Source: Actinomycetota bacterium
GTDB taxonomy: Bacteria > Actinomycetota > Actinomycetes > Actinomycetales > Microbacteriaceae
NCBI GenBank assembly: GCA_009704155.1
Contig: WLES01000011.1
Coordinates: 1-12,385, forward strand
Length of the DNA stretch: 12,385 bases
Reading direction: 5' to 3'
The position numbers and the translations under genes were made by a program. Positions within the stretch are counted from its first letter, which is position 1; each line of letters begins with the position of its first letter. The notes under the pieces were generated by a model. That model was given only the letters and a program-made list of their open reading frames with translations, had not been told where the DNA came from and did no database searches. This document shows positions 1 to 6,937 of this stretch, in pieces.

Positions 1-794
1 ATTCTCTCGAGCTCGACGGGAACGGGCGCATCCTCAAAGTGGTTCACGTCATTGTCACCGATGCCTCCCTCGTCCTTATCGTCCCTGGGCTGAGCGGTGC
101 CGAGATTGCCACATGGGTCGACTCGCGAGTGTTCCTTGAGGACGTTGCCGCGACCGATTCCGATTCGGAGTTTGTGGTGCTTGGAGCGGTCAAGGGCTTC
201 GGTGACACCGTCTGGCGCGATCCGTGGCCAGAGCCTCAGGCCGGCGGATTCGTGTACGACATGGATCGGGTTGAGGGGTGGAGTTACGTCGAGTCACTGT
301 GGCCGGCGACTGAGAAGCCGCCCGTCCCCGTCGTGGCCGCGTCGACATTGGACGCAGCGCGAATCATTGCCGGTAGGCCGGCGCTCGCGGAGGTAGACGA
401 AAGGGCTTTGCCGCACGAGCTCGGATGGTTGCGCACCGCCGTGCATCTTTCGAAAGGCTGCTTCCCCGGACAAGAAACCATTGCGAAGATTCACAACGTC
501 GGCCACCCACCGAGACGACTCGTGAGGCTTCACCTGGACGGTTCTGACTCAGAATTCGCTGAACCAGGTGACGCGGTCGTGCTGGGCGATGTCGAAATCG
601 GGGTTGTCACGACCGCCGCCAACCATCACGAGGATGGCCCGATTGCCCTCGCCGTCATCAAGCGAACCGCCGACCCCGACGCCACGTTGACTGTGATGCG
701 AAACGGTCACCCAATCTCGGCAACGCAAGAAGTGGTTGTTTCTCCAACGACGGGTGCTACCGCTGCGGAGCGACTGCGTCCCAATCGACTGTAA
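1..794 (+). CDS. YgfZ/GcvT-like folate-binding protein, 5' end outside the window
   Basis: The reading frame is already open at base 3 and reads LDGNGRILKVVHV, the kind of sequence found near the N-terminus of YgfZ/GcvT-fold proteins, so the true start lies upstream and the GTG at 39 is probably internal. The YgfZ signature KGCFPGQE is encoded at 453-476; its cysteine is the conserved residue of the family. A C-terminal beta-barrel-like segment follows and ends RLRPNRL. Family members bind tetrahydrofolate and help iron-sulfur cluster enzymes assemble or be repaired; that role is known from the E. coli and mitochondrial members and is inferred here. The last 38 bases overlap the end of the convergent methyltransferase gene. 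Related aminomethyltransferase GcvT lacks the KGCxxGQE motif, so YgfZ is the better name. Confidence 0.88.
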   Translation, partial: SLELDGNGRILKVVHVIVTDASLVLIVPGLSGAEIATWVDSRVFLEDVAATDSDSEFVVLGAVKGFGDTVWRDPWPEPQAGGFVYDMDRVEGWSYVESLWPATEKPPVPVVAASTLDAARIIAGRPALAEVDERALPHELGWLRTAVHLSKGCFPGQETIAKIHNVGHPPRRLVRLHLDGSDSEFAEPGDAVVLGDVEIGVVTTAANHHEDGPIALAVIKRTADPDATLTVMRNGHPISATQEVVVSPTTGATAAERLRPNRL

Positions 795-1527
795 GTTCGC
801 CGAGCCGCCACCGAGCCTGAGTGCCGTGCACCGGCCAGCCGCGGTCCTTCATCCCGCGAACACTCGCCACCCAGCGCTGAACAGGTGAGAATGCGCCGAG
901 TCCAGCGTTTGTCGCCCACAGGCGATCGAGGTCTGTGAAGAAGCGGTGAATGTTTTCGCCCTCGACGTTGTGGTGGATGAGCGCCTTGACGAGCCGTTCC
1001 GCCGCGATACTCGGTGTATCGAGCTGCGTCAGACGAAGAGACACGGTGAACGACTCTGGGCCTTCTGGAGATAGCGCAACCCAGGTCGAGACGCGACCGA
1101 TTTCGTCGCACGTCCCGTCAATGAAGAGGCCACCGGGCGAAAGTCGGGATAGAACGGTTGACCAGATTCCTGCAACTTCTGGTTCGTTGTACTGGCGAAG
1201 CACGTTGAACGCTCGAACAACATCAACCGGTCCGTCGTTCGGAATCTCAAACCCTCCGTGGCGAAAACTCACCGTGTCCGTCTCGAACGGCTTCGCACTG
1301 TCAACTCGCGCAGGATCAATTTCGATGCCGATAACGCGAGTGTTGGGTCGGGTTGACTGCAACCTCTCGGCGAGCTCGAGAGTCGTGTTCGGCGCTGCAC
1401 CAAACCCGAGATCGACAACGACGGGGTTCTCCATCGATAGAAACCGGGGGTGGCGTGCAAGCCAGCGATCCGCGCGCCGCAACCGGTTTGTTCCCGTTGT
1501 TCCTCGGGTGATTCGTCCAACTACCAC
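757..1527 (-). CDS. class I SAM-dependent methyltransferase, substrate unknown
   Basis: The protein has 256 residues when started at the GTG at 1527. Motif I of Rossmann-fold methyltransferases is clear ([10 protein letters not shown], residues 37-46), followed by the acidic residue at the end of strand 2 (IGIEID, Glu69) and a strand-4 region near RAFNVLRQY (105-113). It begins [15 protein letters not shown], a basic conserved head that I recall from actinobacterial members. An in-frame ATG at 1560 would add 11 residues; I prefer 1527 because family similarity starts there and because AAGAAT sits six bases upstream, the spacing of a leaderless -10. Neither start has a Shine-Dalgarno sequence. 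The gene is divergent from gpmA and overlaps the ygfZ-like gene tail-to-tail by 38 bases. The substrate (RNA, protein or small molecule) cannot be told from the sequence. Confidence 0.85.
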   Translation of the reverse strand: MVVGRITRGTTGTNRLRRADRWLARHPRFLSMENPVVVDLGFGAAPNTTLELAERLQSTRPNTRVIGIEIDPARVDSAKPFETDTVSFRHGGFEIPNDGPVDVVRAFNVLRQYNEPEVAGIWSTVLSRLSPGGLFIDGTCDEIGRVSTWVALSPEGPESFTVSLRLTQLDTPSIAAERLVKALIHHNVEGENIHRFFTDLDRLWATNAGLGAFSPVQRWVASVRGMKDRGWPVHGTQARWRLGELTVDWDAVAPQR

Positions 1528-1533
1528 GTCACC

Positions 1534-1539
1534 ATTCTT
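1534..1539 (-). promoter_or_regulatory. possible leaderless -10 of the methyltransferase gene
   Basis: On the minus strand AAGAAT ends six bases before the GTG at 1527, so a transcript starting seven bases after its last T would begin on the start codon. The first position departs from the TANNNT consensus and no good -35 is visible, so this is tentative. Confidence 0.3.
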
Positions 1540-1545
1540 GCTGGT

Positions 1546-1551
1546 TAGGCT
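1546..1551 (+). promoter_or_regulatory. probable leaderless -10 element of gpmA
   Basis: TAGGCT fits the actinobacterial TANNNT -10 and lies seven bases before the gpmA ATG at 1559. Transcription would then start at or one base before the start codon, which explains why no Shine-Dalgarno sequence is present. The element lies within ten bases of the candidate -10 of the divergent methyltransferase gene. Confidence 0.5.
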
Positions 1552-1558
1552 GGAACAC

Positions 1559-2308
1559 ATGACTCACACACTCATTTTGCTGAGACACGGCAACTCAACC
1601 TGGAACCAGAAGAACCTCTTCACCGGCTGGGTCGATGTGCGCCTCTCCGAGCAGGGTGTCGCGGAGGCAACTCGAGCGGGTGAGCTACTTGCCGAGAGCG
1701 GTCTCAAGCCCGACGTGCTCTATACGAGTGTTCTCACGCGAGCTATCCAGACCGCAAACATCGCTCTCGACCGCGCTGACCGCGCGTGGATTCCCGTCAA
1801 GCGATCGTGGCGACTCAACGAACGCCACTACGGAGCGCTCCAGGGAAAAGACAAGGCGCAAACGCTAGACGAATTCGGTGCTGAGCAGTTCCAACTGTGG
1901 CGTCGTTCGTTTGATGTCCCGCCACCGCCACTCGATGATTCGTCCGAGTTCAGCCAAGCGCACGACGAGCGATACGCCGGTCTTGGCGACGACCTCCCTC
2001 GTACCGAATCCCTCAAACTCGTCATTGATCGAATGTTGCCCTATTGGCACAGTGACATCGTTCCCGATGTTCGGTCCGGCAAGACCGTCCTCATCACCGC
2101 TCACGGAAACTCACTTCGTGCGCTCGTGAAGCACCTCGATGGAATCTCAGACGACGACATTGCGGAACTGAACATTCCTACGGGAATCCCGCTCGTTTAC
2201 CGCCTCGACGACGACCTCAAGCCGATTGGAAAGGCCGAGTATCTTGACCCAGCTGCCGCGGCGGCAGGGGCTGCGGCTGTTGCCAACCAGGGAAAAACTA
2301 GCGCCTAG
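1559..2308 (+). CDS. gpmA: 2,3-bisphosphoglycerate-dependent phosphoglycerate mutase
   Basis: GpmA interconverts 3-phosphoglycerate and 2-phosphoglycerate in glycolysis and gluconeogenesis in the cytoplasm, by way of a phosphohistidine. The product has 249 residues, the normal length. The histidine-phosphatase motif [10 protein letters not shown] gives the phosphorylated His10. Arg61 (TRAIQTA), Glu88 ([11 protein letters not shown]) and the second histidine, His182 ([11 protein letters not shown]), complete the active site. The [11 protein letters not shown] segment identifies the cofactor-dependent mutase rather than a general phosphatase. The tail (about residues 231-241) is alanine-rich. 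The ATG at 1559 matches the family N-terminus; long upstream extension of the same frame is antisense to the methyltransferase gene and was discarded. A -10-like element seven bases upstream suggests a leaderless mRNA. The stop shares CTAG (2305-2308) with the convergent lipoprotein gene. Confidence 0.97.
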   Translation: MTHTLILLRHGNSTWNQKNLFTGWVDVRLSEQGVAEATRAGELLAESGLKPDVLYTSVLTRAIQTANIALDRADRAWIPVKRSWRLNERHYGALQGKDKAQTLDEFGAEQFQLWRRSFDVPPPPLDDSSEFSQAHDERYAGLGDDLPRTESLKLVIDRMLPYWHSDIVPDVRSGKTVLITAHGNSLRALVKHLDGISDDDIAELNIPTGIPLVYRLDDDLKPIGKAEYLDPAAAAAGAAAVANQGKTSA

Positions 2309-2784
2309 TTGGATTCGCGTTCGTTGGGCGCATACGGAGCGTAGATTACTTCCGTGCCATCTAAGACGGGAACTGTCGCGAGCGCTCCTTCGAAGTTTCC
2401 GTACTGGAAGTACACCTCCGCATACGTTCCGGCGAAGACTTCTGCATTGGTGAAAACGAGTGGGTTGTCGTCGGCGATACCCACCTTGGTAATGCCGGGG
2501 TAAGCAGCGACAGAAGCTGACAGGTTTCGAGCCCCGCGAAGTTCAACGGTGACGAAAACAAGTGCGTCTCCGCTGTTCACGAACGTCATGACAAGGGCGC
2601 CGTCCCCGCTGCTGTTTGCAACGAGCAGAGCGTTGCGAACGCTGACGTCGCCGACTTCGGCGTTAACGCCATCACTCGGGGAGTACGACTGAAGAGTTGC
2701 GGGTTCCAACAACACACCGCACCCGGCTGTTCCAGCGAGAAGGGCTGCGGCGAGAGTGGTGGTGGCAAGGGCACGAAGACGCAC
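2305..2784 (-). CDS. LpqE-like secreted lipoprotein
   Basis: Starting at the GTG at 2784 the protein has 159 residues with a typical lipoprotein signal: [18 protein letters not shown], then a lipobox TAGC with Cys22 as the lipidated residue. Threonine at -3 is a permissive rather than classic choice. The start is supported by AAAGGA at 2791-2796, six bases upstream; an in-frame ATG at 3066 would add about 94 residues antisense to carD and bury the signal peptide, so it is rejected. The mature part looks beta-rich ([22 protein letters not shown], here abridged in meaning, then VTVELRGA) and resembles what I remember of M. tuberculosis LpqE, which is likewise encoded next to carD. Synteny plus weak similarity suggest an LpqE homologue. 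Its molecular role is unknown; it should sit on the outer face of the membrane. Confidence 0.8.
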   Translation of the reverse strand: MRLRALATTTLAAALLAGTAGCGVLLEPATLQSYSPSDGVNAEVGDVSVRNALLVANSSGDGALVMTFVNSGDALVFVTVELRGARNLSASVAAYPGITKVGIADDNPLVFTNAEVFAGTYAEVYFQYGNFEGALATVPVLDGTEVIYAPYAPNERESN

Positions 2785-2790
2785 AATGAA

Positions 2791-2796
2791 TCCTTT
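2791..2796 (-). promoter_or_regulatory. ribosome binding site of the lipoprotein gene
   Basis: AAAGGA on the minus strand lies six bases before the GTG at 2784 and decides the start of the lipoprotein gene, placing the signal peptide at the N-terminus. Confidence 0.7.
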
Positions 2797-2821
2797 GACG
2801 AGGGGAAATCCGTTCCTTTTC

Positions 2822-2827
2822 AGTCTA
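2822..2827 (-). promoter_or_regulatory. candidate -10 of the lipoprotein gene
   Basis: TAGACT on the minus strand fits TANNNT and would start a leader of about 30 bases containing the AAAGGA ribosome binding site. No clear -35 was found at the expected distance. A perfect 10-base palindrome (CGAGCGCTCG, 2852-2861) lies just upstream of where that -35 would fall. Confidence 0.4.
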
Positions 2828-2884
2828 CCCAACTCGTATACATCGCTGATTCGAGCGCTCGCGGATGACGCCAGCAGACCGGCG

Positions 2885-2914
2885 CTGAGCGACCCGTTTG
2901 TGCTGTGGTAAAAT
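2885..2914 (+). promoter_or_regulatory. carD promoter with extended -10
   Basis: CTGAGC (2885-2890) and TAAAAT (2909-2914) are separated by 18 bases, and TG at 2906-2907 makes an extended -10 (TGGTAAAAT). Transcription would start near 2921, giving a leader of about 23 bases that holds GAAGGGA (2927-2933) as ribosome binding site for the ATG at 2944. It would drive the carD-ispDF run. Confidence 0.6.
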
Positions 2915-2943
2915 TGAAGTTCTGGCGAAGGGAATCCGCGCAA

Positions 2944-3426
2944 ATGGCGTTCAAAGTAGGCGAAACAGTCGTGTATCCGCACCACGGTGCAGCACGCATC
3001 GTCGAAATCAAGATCCGGACAGTGCGGGGCGAGGAAAAGAAGTACCTCAAGCTCAGTGTCACTCAAGGCAATCTGACAATCGAAGTTCCCTCCGACAATG
3101 TCGAGATGGTGGGCGTCCGTGATGTCATCGACAAGGCCGGCCTCCAGCGCGTCTTCGCGGTGCTCCGCGACCCGATCGTGGAAGAGCCAGCCAACTGGTC
3201 TCGCCGGTACAAGGCAAACCTTGAAAAACTTGCCTCAGGCGACGTCATCAAAGTCTCCGAAGTTGTCCGTGACCTGTGGCGCCGCGAGCAAGACCGCGGC
3301 TTGTCTGCTGGAGAAAAGCGCATGCTTGCCAAAGCGCGTCAGATTCTGATTTCGGAGCTTGCGCTCGCGGAGAAGGTCGACGAAGCAAAGGCGTCAACTC
3401 GACTCGACGCGGTTCTGGCCTCCTAG
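2944..3426 (+). CDS. carD: CarD, RNA polymerase-binding transcription regulator
   Basis: CarD binds the beta subunit of RNA polymerase and stabilises the open promoter complex, notably at rRNA promoters; in mycobacteria it is essential. The 160-residue product aligns without gaps to my recollection of M. tuberculosis CarD. The N-terminal RNA-polymerase interaction domain (about 1-53) opens [20 protein letters not shown]; the C-terminal helical DNA-binding domain contains [17 protein letters not shown] with the conserved wedge residue Trp85, then [20 protein letters not shown]. Arg25 of the polymerase interface is kept, but position 47, arginine in M. tuberculosis, is glutamate here. The ATG at 2944 is chosen over an in-frame GTG at 2905 because the -10 and the ribosome binding site lie between them. 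ispDF begins five bases after its stop. Confidence 0.97.
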   Translation: MAFKVGETVVYPHHGAARIVEIKIRTVRGEEKKYLKLSVTQGNLTIEVPSDNVEMVGVRDVIDKAGLQRVFAVLRDPIVEEPANWSRRYKANLEKLASGDVIKVSEVVRDLWRREQDRGLSAGEKRMLAKARQILISELALAEKVDEAKASTRLDAVLAS

Positions 3427-3431
3427 TTCTC

Positions 3432-4547
3432 ATGTCGCGCGTCGGTTTGGTCTTCCTCGCAGCCGGCTCGGGTAGCCGGTTGGGCGCAGGAATTCCCAAA
3501 GCCCTCGTGACGATCAACGGAACAACCCTGCTCGAGCGATCACTCGGGGTGGTTGCCGAACTCGATGTGCACGAGGTCGTCATCACTGCACCAGAATCGC
3601 ACCTTGACGAGGTTCGAATCGGTGCCCTCAACGCCGGTGTCTCGGCACTCGTTGTCGTTGGTGGCGACACCCGCACAGCGAGCGTGAGGAATGCAATGGC
3701 TGCGATGCCAGATGTCGACGTCGTTCTCATTCACGATGTCGCTCGCGCGTGGATGCCGTCAGATGTGTTTCAGCGCGTGATTGACACCGTTATCGCCAAC
3801 AAGGACGGGGTTGTTCCTGAGCTCCCTGTCGTTGACACCATGGTTGTCGTTGGCGACGGTTTCGTCGAAGACTCCACCGACCGTGATCGACTCGCGCGAG
3901 TACAAACACCCCAGGGATTCCCGGCTCACCGTTACCGTGAGCTGCTCGCTGACGTTCGCGGTGACTTCACGGATGACGCGTCGCTGTGGCGTAAGGGTGG
4001 CGGAACCGTGCGCGTTGTCGCCGGTGACGAGCGTGGACTCAAAATCACCACCCCCGCCGACAAGAACGTGGCTGACGGCGGTATCCGCGTCGGACTCGGA
4101 ACCGACACTCACGCGTTCACTGACACCAAACCGCTGTGGCTCGGCTGCGTTGAGTGGCAGGGCGAGGCCGGACTTGACGGGCACTCCGACGGCGACGCCG
4201 TCGCCCATGCGATCTGTGACGCGCTCCTCCAAGGCGCTGGCCTTGGTGACATCGGTACGCAGTTCGGCACGGAAGACCCGCGCTACGACGGTGCGCGCGG
4301 AGAGGTGTTTATCCGCGGAGCGATCGAGTCGCTCGCCGAGATGGGCCTGAGCCCACGCTCGGTTTCAGTGCAAATCGTCGGAAACAAACCAAAAATTGGG
4401 CCTCGACGAGTCGAACTCGAGCGCATTCTCAGTGAAATCGTCGGTGCACCCGTCTCGGTCAGTGCAACAACAACCGACGGACTCGGCTTTACTGGCGAGG
4501 GTCGCGGCATCACGGCGGTGGCTATCGCTCACGTGGCTGGCCACTAA
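3432..4547 (+). CDS. ispDF: bifunctional IspD-IspF enzyme of the MEP isoprenoid pathway
   Basis: This 371-residue fusion joins two non-consecutive steps of the methylerythritol phosphate pathway. Residues 1 to about 215 are IspD, 2-C-methyl-D-erythritol 4-phosphate cytidylyltransferase: nucleotide-binding loop AAGSGSRLGAGIPKAL (10-25), IHDVAR (100-105), QTPQGF (158-163) and the lysine segment LKITTPAD (203-210). Residues about 218-371 are IspF, 2-C-methyl-D-erythritol 2,4-cyclodiphosphate synthase: metal ligands Asp225 and His227 (GLGTDTHAF) and His259 in HSDGDAVAHA, then GDIGTQF and the C-terminal TTTDGLGFTGEGRGI. Both halves look intact. The ATG at 3432 lies five bases after the carD stop, and the upstream bases are pyrimidine-rich with no Shine-Dalgarno sequence, so translation is probably coupled to carD. 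Microbacteriaceae are known to carry this fusion; many other actinobacteria have separate ispD and ispF. Confidence 0.96.
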   Translation: MSRVGLVFLAAGSGSRLGAGIPKALVTINGTTLLERSLGVVAELDVHEVVITAPESHLDEVRIGALNAGVSALVVVGGDTRTASVRNAMAAMPDVDVVLIHDVARAWMPSDVFQRVIDTVIANKDGVVPELPVVDTMVVVGDGFVEDSTDRDRLARVQTPQGFPAHRYRELLADVRGDFTDDASLWRKGGGTVRVVAGDERGLKITTPADKNVADGGIRVGLGTDTHAFTDTKPLWLGCVEWQGEAGLDGHSDGDAVAHAICDALLQGAGLGDIGTQFGTEDPRYDGARGEVFIRGAIESLAEMGLSPRSVSVQIVGNKPKIGPRRVELERILSEIVGAPVSVSATTTDGLGFTGEGRGITAVAIAHVAGH

Positions 4548-4554
4548 CGCTCGG

Positions 4555-4560
4555 TAGCAT
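4555..4560 (+). promoter_or_regulatory. probable leaderless -10 of cysS
   Basis: TAGCAT ends six bases before the GTG start of cysS at 4567, so a start seven bases after its last T coincides with the G of the start codon. No Shine-Dalgarno sequence precedes cysS, which agrees with a leaderless transcript arising inside the carD-ispDF-cysS-rlmB run. Confidence 0.5.
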
Positions 4561-4566
4561 TGACAC

Positions 4567-5943
4567 GTGAGTATTCGGCTGTTCGACACAGTCACGCAGT
4601 CGCTGCGTGATTTCGAACCGCGTGTACCTGGACACGTAAGCATTTATGTGTGCGGTCCGACCGTTCAGGCAGCTCCGCACATCGGACACCTTCGAAGTGC
4701 CCTCGCCTACGACCTGTGGCGCCGATGGTTCACCCATCGAGGCTTTGACGTCACCTTTGTTCGAAACGTCACCGACGTCGACGACAAGATTCTCGCCGCA
4801 GCCGGTTCTGAGGAGTGGTGGGCGCTCGCTTACCGAATCGAAGGCGAGTTTTCCGCAGCGGCGACGGCTCTCGGAATTCTTCCCCCAACGTACGAACCGC
4901 GCGCGACGGGTCACATTACCGACATCGTCGCGCTCATCGGCCGTTTGGTTGATCGAGGACACGCCTACGCGGCTGATGACGACTCCGGGGACGTGTATTT
5001 CTCGGTGACATCGTGGCCCGATTACGGGCAACTCACTCGGCAATCTCCCGACGATGTCGAAGCAGATGCTTCCGCTGTTGAGCGAGGAAAGCGCGACCCG
5101 CGTGATTTTGCCATGTGGAAGGGGCACAAGCCTTCAGAGCCCGAAACCGCTGCCTGGCCGTCACCGTGGGGTGCTGGCCGACCAGGTTGGCACATCGAGT
5201 GCTCGGCGATGGCGACCCGCTACCTCGGTTCGTCGTTCGACATTCACGGAGGTGGGCTGGACCTTCGATTCCCCCACCACGAAAACGAACTCGCTCAATC
5301 GCGCGCAGCGGGGGACGAATTCGCCAACACCTGGCTCCACAACGGACTCGTGACCGTTGGCGGCAAGAAGATGTCGAAGTCGGTCGGCAACGTCATGAGC
5401 GCAACCGACCTGCTCGGCCAAACCGACGCGGTGACTGCTCGATACTTCCTCCTCGCGTCCCACTACCGATCCACGATGGACATCAACGACGGTTCGCTCA
5501 CCGAGGCCGCGGCCGCGTGGGACCGAATCAGACAGTTTGCTTCTCGAACCGCCGCACGAGTGACCGATGCAACCCAGGTTCCAGACGCCTTCGCTGCCGC
5601 AATGGACGATGACCTGGGAATTCCCGCGGCGCTCGCGGTTCTTCACGACACTGTGCGCGCGGGAAACACTGCGCTGGACGCAGCTGACGAAACCGCCGTG
5701 GCCGCGCGCGCGAACGACGTCGCAGCGATGACCGCTGTGCTCGGCCTGGACACCCAGATCGACGAATCGGGAGCGTCGCACGCTGCTCTTGCGGTCCTGG
5801 TCGACAGGCTCGTCACGGAGAGAAACGCCGCCCGCGAGCGGAAAGATTGGCCGACGGCTGATCGCATTCGCGACGATCTCGATGCCGCTGGAATCGCCGT
5901 GGAAGACGGCTCTGAATCGACAAGGTGGACAATCAATGGTTAA
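4567..5943 (+). CDS. cysS: cysteinyl-tRNA synthetase
   Basis: CysS charges tRNA-Cys with cysteine in the cytoplasm. The 458-residue protein has the usual length and all class I hallmarks: HIGH signature at 38-41, KMSKS at 268-272, and a zinc site made of Cys29 (YVCGPTV), Cys212 (WHIECSAM), His237 and Glu241 (FPHHENELAQS), matching the four ligands of the E. coli enzyme. The C-terminal helical part (about 400-440) carries the ERNAARERKDWPTADRIRD segment typical of CysS and not of the mycothiol ligase MshC, which is also shorter. It starts at GTG because MSIRLFDT matches the family; there is no Shine-Dalgarno sequence. ispDF ends 19 bases before it and rlmB begins inside its last codons, an 8-base overlap, so cysS and rlmB are surely co-transcribed. 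Confidence 0.97.
   Translation: MSIRLFDTVTQSLRDFEPRVPGHVSIYVCGPTVQAAPHIGHLRSALAYDLWRRWFTHRGFDVTFVRNVTDVDDKILAAAGSEEWWALAYRIEGEFSAAATALGILPPTYEPRATGHITDIVALIGRLVDRGHAYAADDDSGDVYFSVTSWPDYGQLTRQSPDDVEADASAVERGKRDPRDFAMWKGHKPSEPETAAWPSPWGAGRPGWHIECSAMATRYLGSSFDIHGGGLDLRFPHHENELAQSRAAGDEFANTWLHNGLVTVGGKKMSKSVGNVMSATDLLGQTDAVTARYFLLASHYRSTMDINDGSLTEAAAAWDRIRQFASRTAARVTDATQVPDAFAAAMDDDLGIPAALAVLHDTVRAGNTALDAADETAVAARANDVAAMTAVLGLDTQIDESGASHAALAVLVDRLVTERNAARERKDWPTADRIRDDLDAAGIAVEDGSESTRWTING
5922..5928 (+). promoter_or_regulatory. ribosome binding site of rlmB inside cysS
   Basis: AAGGTGG lies seven bases before the ATG at 5936, inside the end of cysS. It supports this start and the 8-base overlap with cysS. 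Confidence 0.65.
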
Positions 5944-6937
5944 GCCAGGACGGCCCGGAGCGGCCAAAGGCAAGAAGGGTCCACTCAAGGGAACGGGCGG
6001 ACTCGGTCGTCGTTCACTCGAAGGCAAGGGGCCGACCCCCAAAGCGGAAGACCGTTCGTGGCATGTCGCTGGCAAGCGCAAGGCGGCGAAGGATCGTCTC
6101 GACGCTGCACAAGAACGTTTTGGGAAGCGCCCAGCATCCGGAAGTCGGCCAGCCGGTGGGCGAGCGTCCACGAAGCGCAAAGACTCCGACAGCGAAATCG
6201 TCAACGGCCGCAACTCGGTCTTGGAGGCGCTCCGTACAGGAGTGCCCGCAACTACCCTCTACGTCGCGTCTCGCGTCGAGTTTGACGACCGCGTGAAGGA
6301 AGCACTGTCGATTGCGACCAAGAAGGGGCTGCCGATCCTCGAGATCATGCGTCCCGAGATGGATCGCCTCTGCGGCGAAGGCTCTGTTCACCAGGGAATT
6401 GCCCTCGCCGTTCCGCCCTACGAGTACAAGCACCCGATGGATTTGCTCGACTATGTCGAGGGCCGCGGTGACACCGCGCTGTTTGTCGCCCTCGACGGAA
6501 TCACCGATCCGCGCAATCTCGGCGCCATCATCCGAAGCACGGCTGCGTTTGGTGGGCACGGGATCATTGTTCCGCAGCGTCGAAGTGTCGGCGTGACGGC
6601 TGCAGCGTGGAAAACGTCGGCGGGCGCCGCTGCACGGATGCCTGTTGCCATGGCCGCCAATCTCACGCAAACCATCGTTGCTTTCAAAGAGCGTGGGGTT
6701 TTCGTTCTCGGGCTCGATGGTGACGGTGAAATGGATCTTCCAGGTCTAGCAATCGCCGATCAGCCACTCCTCATCGTCGTGGGCAGCGAAGGAAAAGGCC
6801 TCTCGCGGCTCGTCGCGGAAAAATGCGATGCGCTTGTGTCAATCCCAATCGGTGCGGCAACCGAATCGCTCAACGCCGGAATTGCGACATCCATCACGAT
6901 GTATGAAATCGCAATGCTCCGCGCCAAACGCCGCTAG
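5936..6937 (+). CDS. rlmB: 23S rRNA 2'-O-ribose methyltransferase, SpoU/TrmH family, RlmB type
   Basis: RlmB methylates the 2'-hydroxyl of a guanosine in the peptidyl-transferase region of 23S rRNA (G2251 in E. coli numbering). The protein has 333 residues. The first 85 or so are a basic, low-complexity extension rich in Lys, Arg, Gly and Ala, as seen in actinobacterial members, and may bind rRNA. A SpoU substrate-binding domain follows (IVNGRNSVLEAL, 88-99), then the knotted SPOUT catalytic domain: motif 1 DGITDPRNLGAIIRS with Asn194 and Arg200, motif 2 VVGSEGKGL (281-289), motif 3 IPIGAATESLNAGIA (303-317). The ATG at 5936 has a good ribosome binding site. Position after cysS supports RlmB, but the exact modified base cannot be proved from sequence. 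Its stop shares CTAG with the convergent gene. Confidence 0.93.
   Translation: MVKPGRPGAAKGKKGPLKGTGGLGRRSLEGKGPTPKAEDRSWHVAGKRKAAKDRLDAAQERFGKRPASGSRPAGGRASTKRKDSDSEIVNGRNSVLEALRTGVPATTLYVASRVEFDDRVKEALSIATKKGLPILEIMRPEMDRLCGEGSVHQGIALAVPPYEYKHPMDLLDYVEGRGDTALFVALDGITDPRNLGAIIRSTAAFGGHGIIVPQRRSVGVTAAAWKTSAGAAARMPVAMAANLTQTIVAFKERGVFVLGLDGDGEMDLPGLAIADQPLLIVVGSEGKGLSRLVAEKCDALVSIPIGAATESLNAGIATSITMYEIAMLRAKRR

Noticed and set aside
950..1558. Long open upstream extension of the gpmA frame
   Set aside because: It is antisense to the well-supported methyltransferase gene and the family N-terminus of GpmA begins exactly at 1559.
2905..2943. Upstream GTG start for carD adding 13 residues
   Set aside because: The extended -10 and the ribosome binding site fall inside this stretch, and CarD homologues begin at the residue encoded at 2944.
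2785..3066. Longer N-terminus for the lipoprotein gene starting at 3066
   Set aside because: It would run antisense through carD and place the signal peptide about 94 residues inside the protein.
3729..3752. IHDVARAW in IspD in place of the common HDAARP
   Set aside because: The aspartate and arginine of the motif are kept and the other IspD motifs are intact, so this looks like ordinary family variation.
5161..6213. 350-codon open frame on the minus strand
   Set aside because: It is antisense to cysS and rlmB, shows no recognisable motif or ribosome binding site and has an arginine- and serine-rich composition typical of shadow frames in GC-rich DNA.
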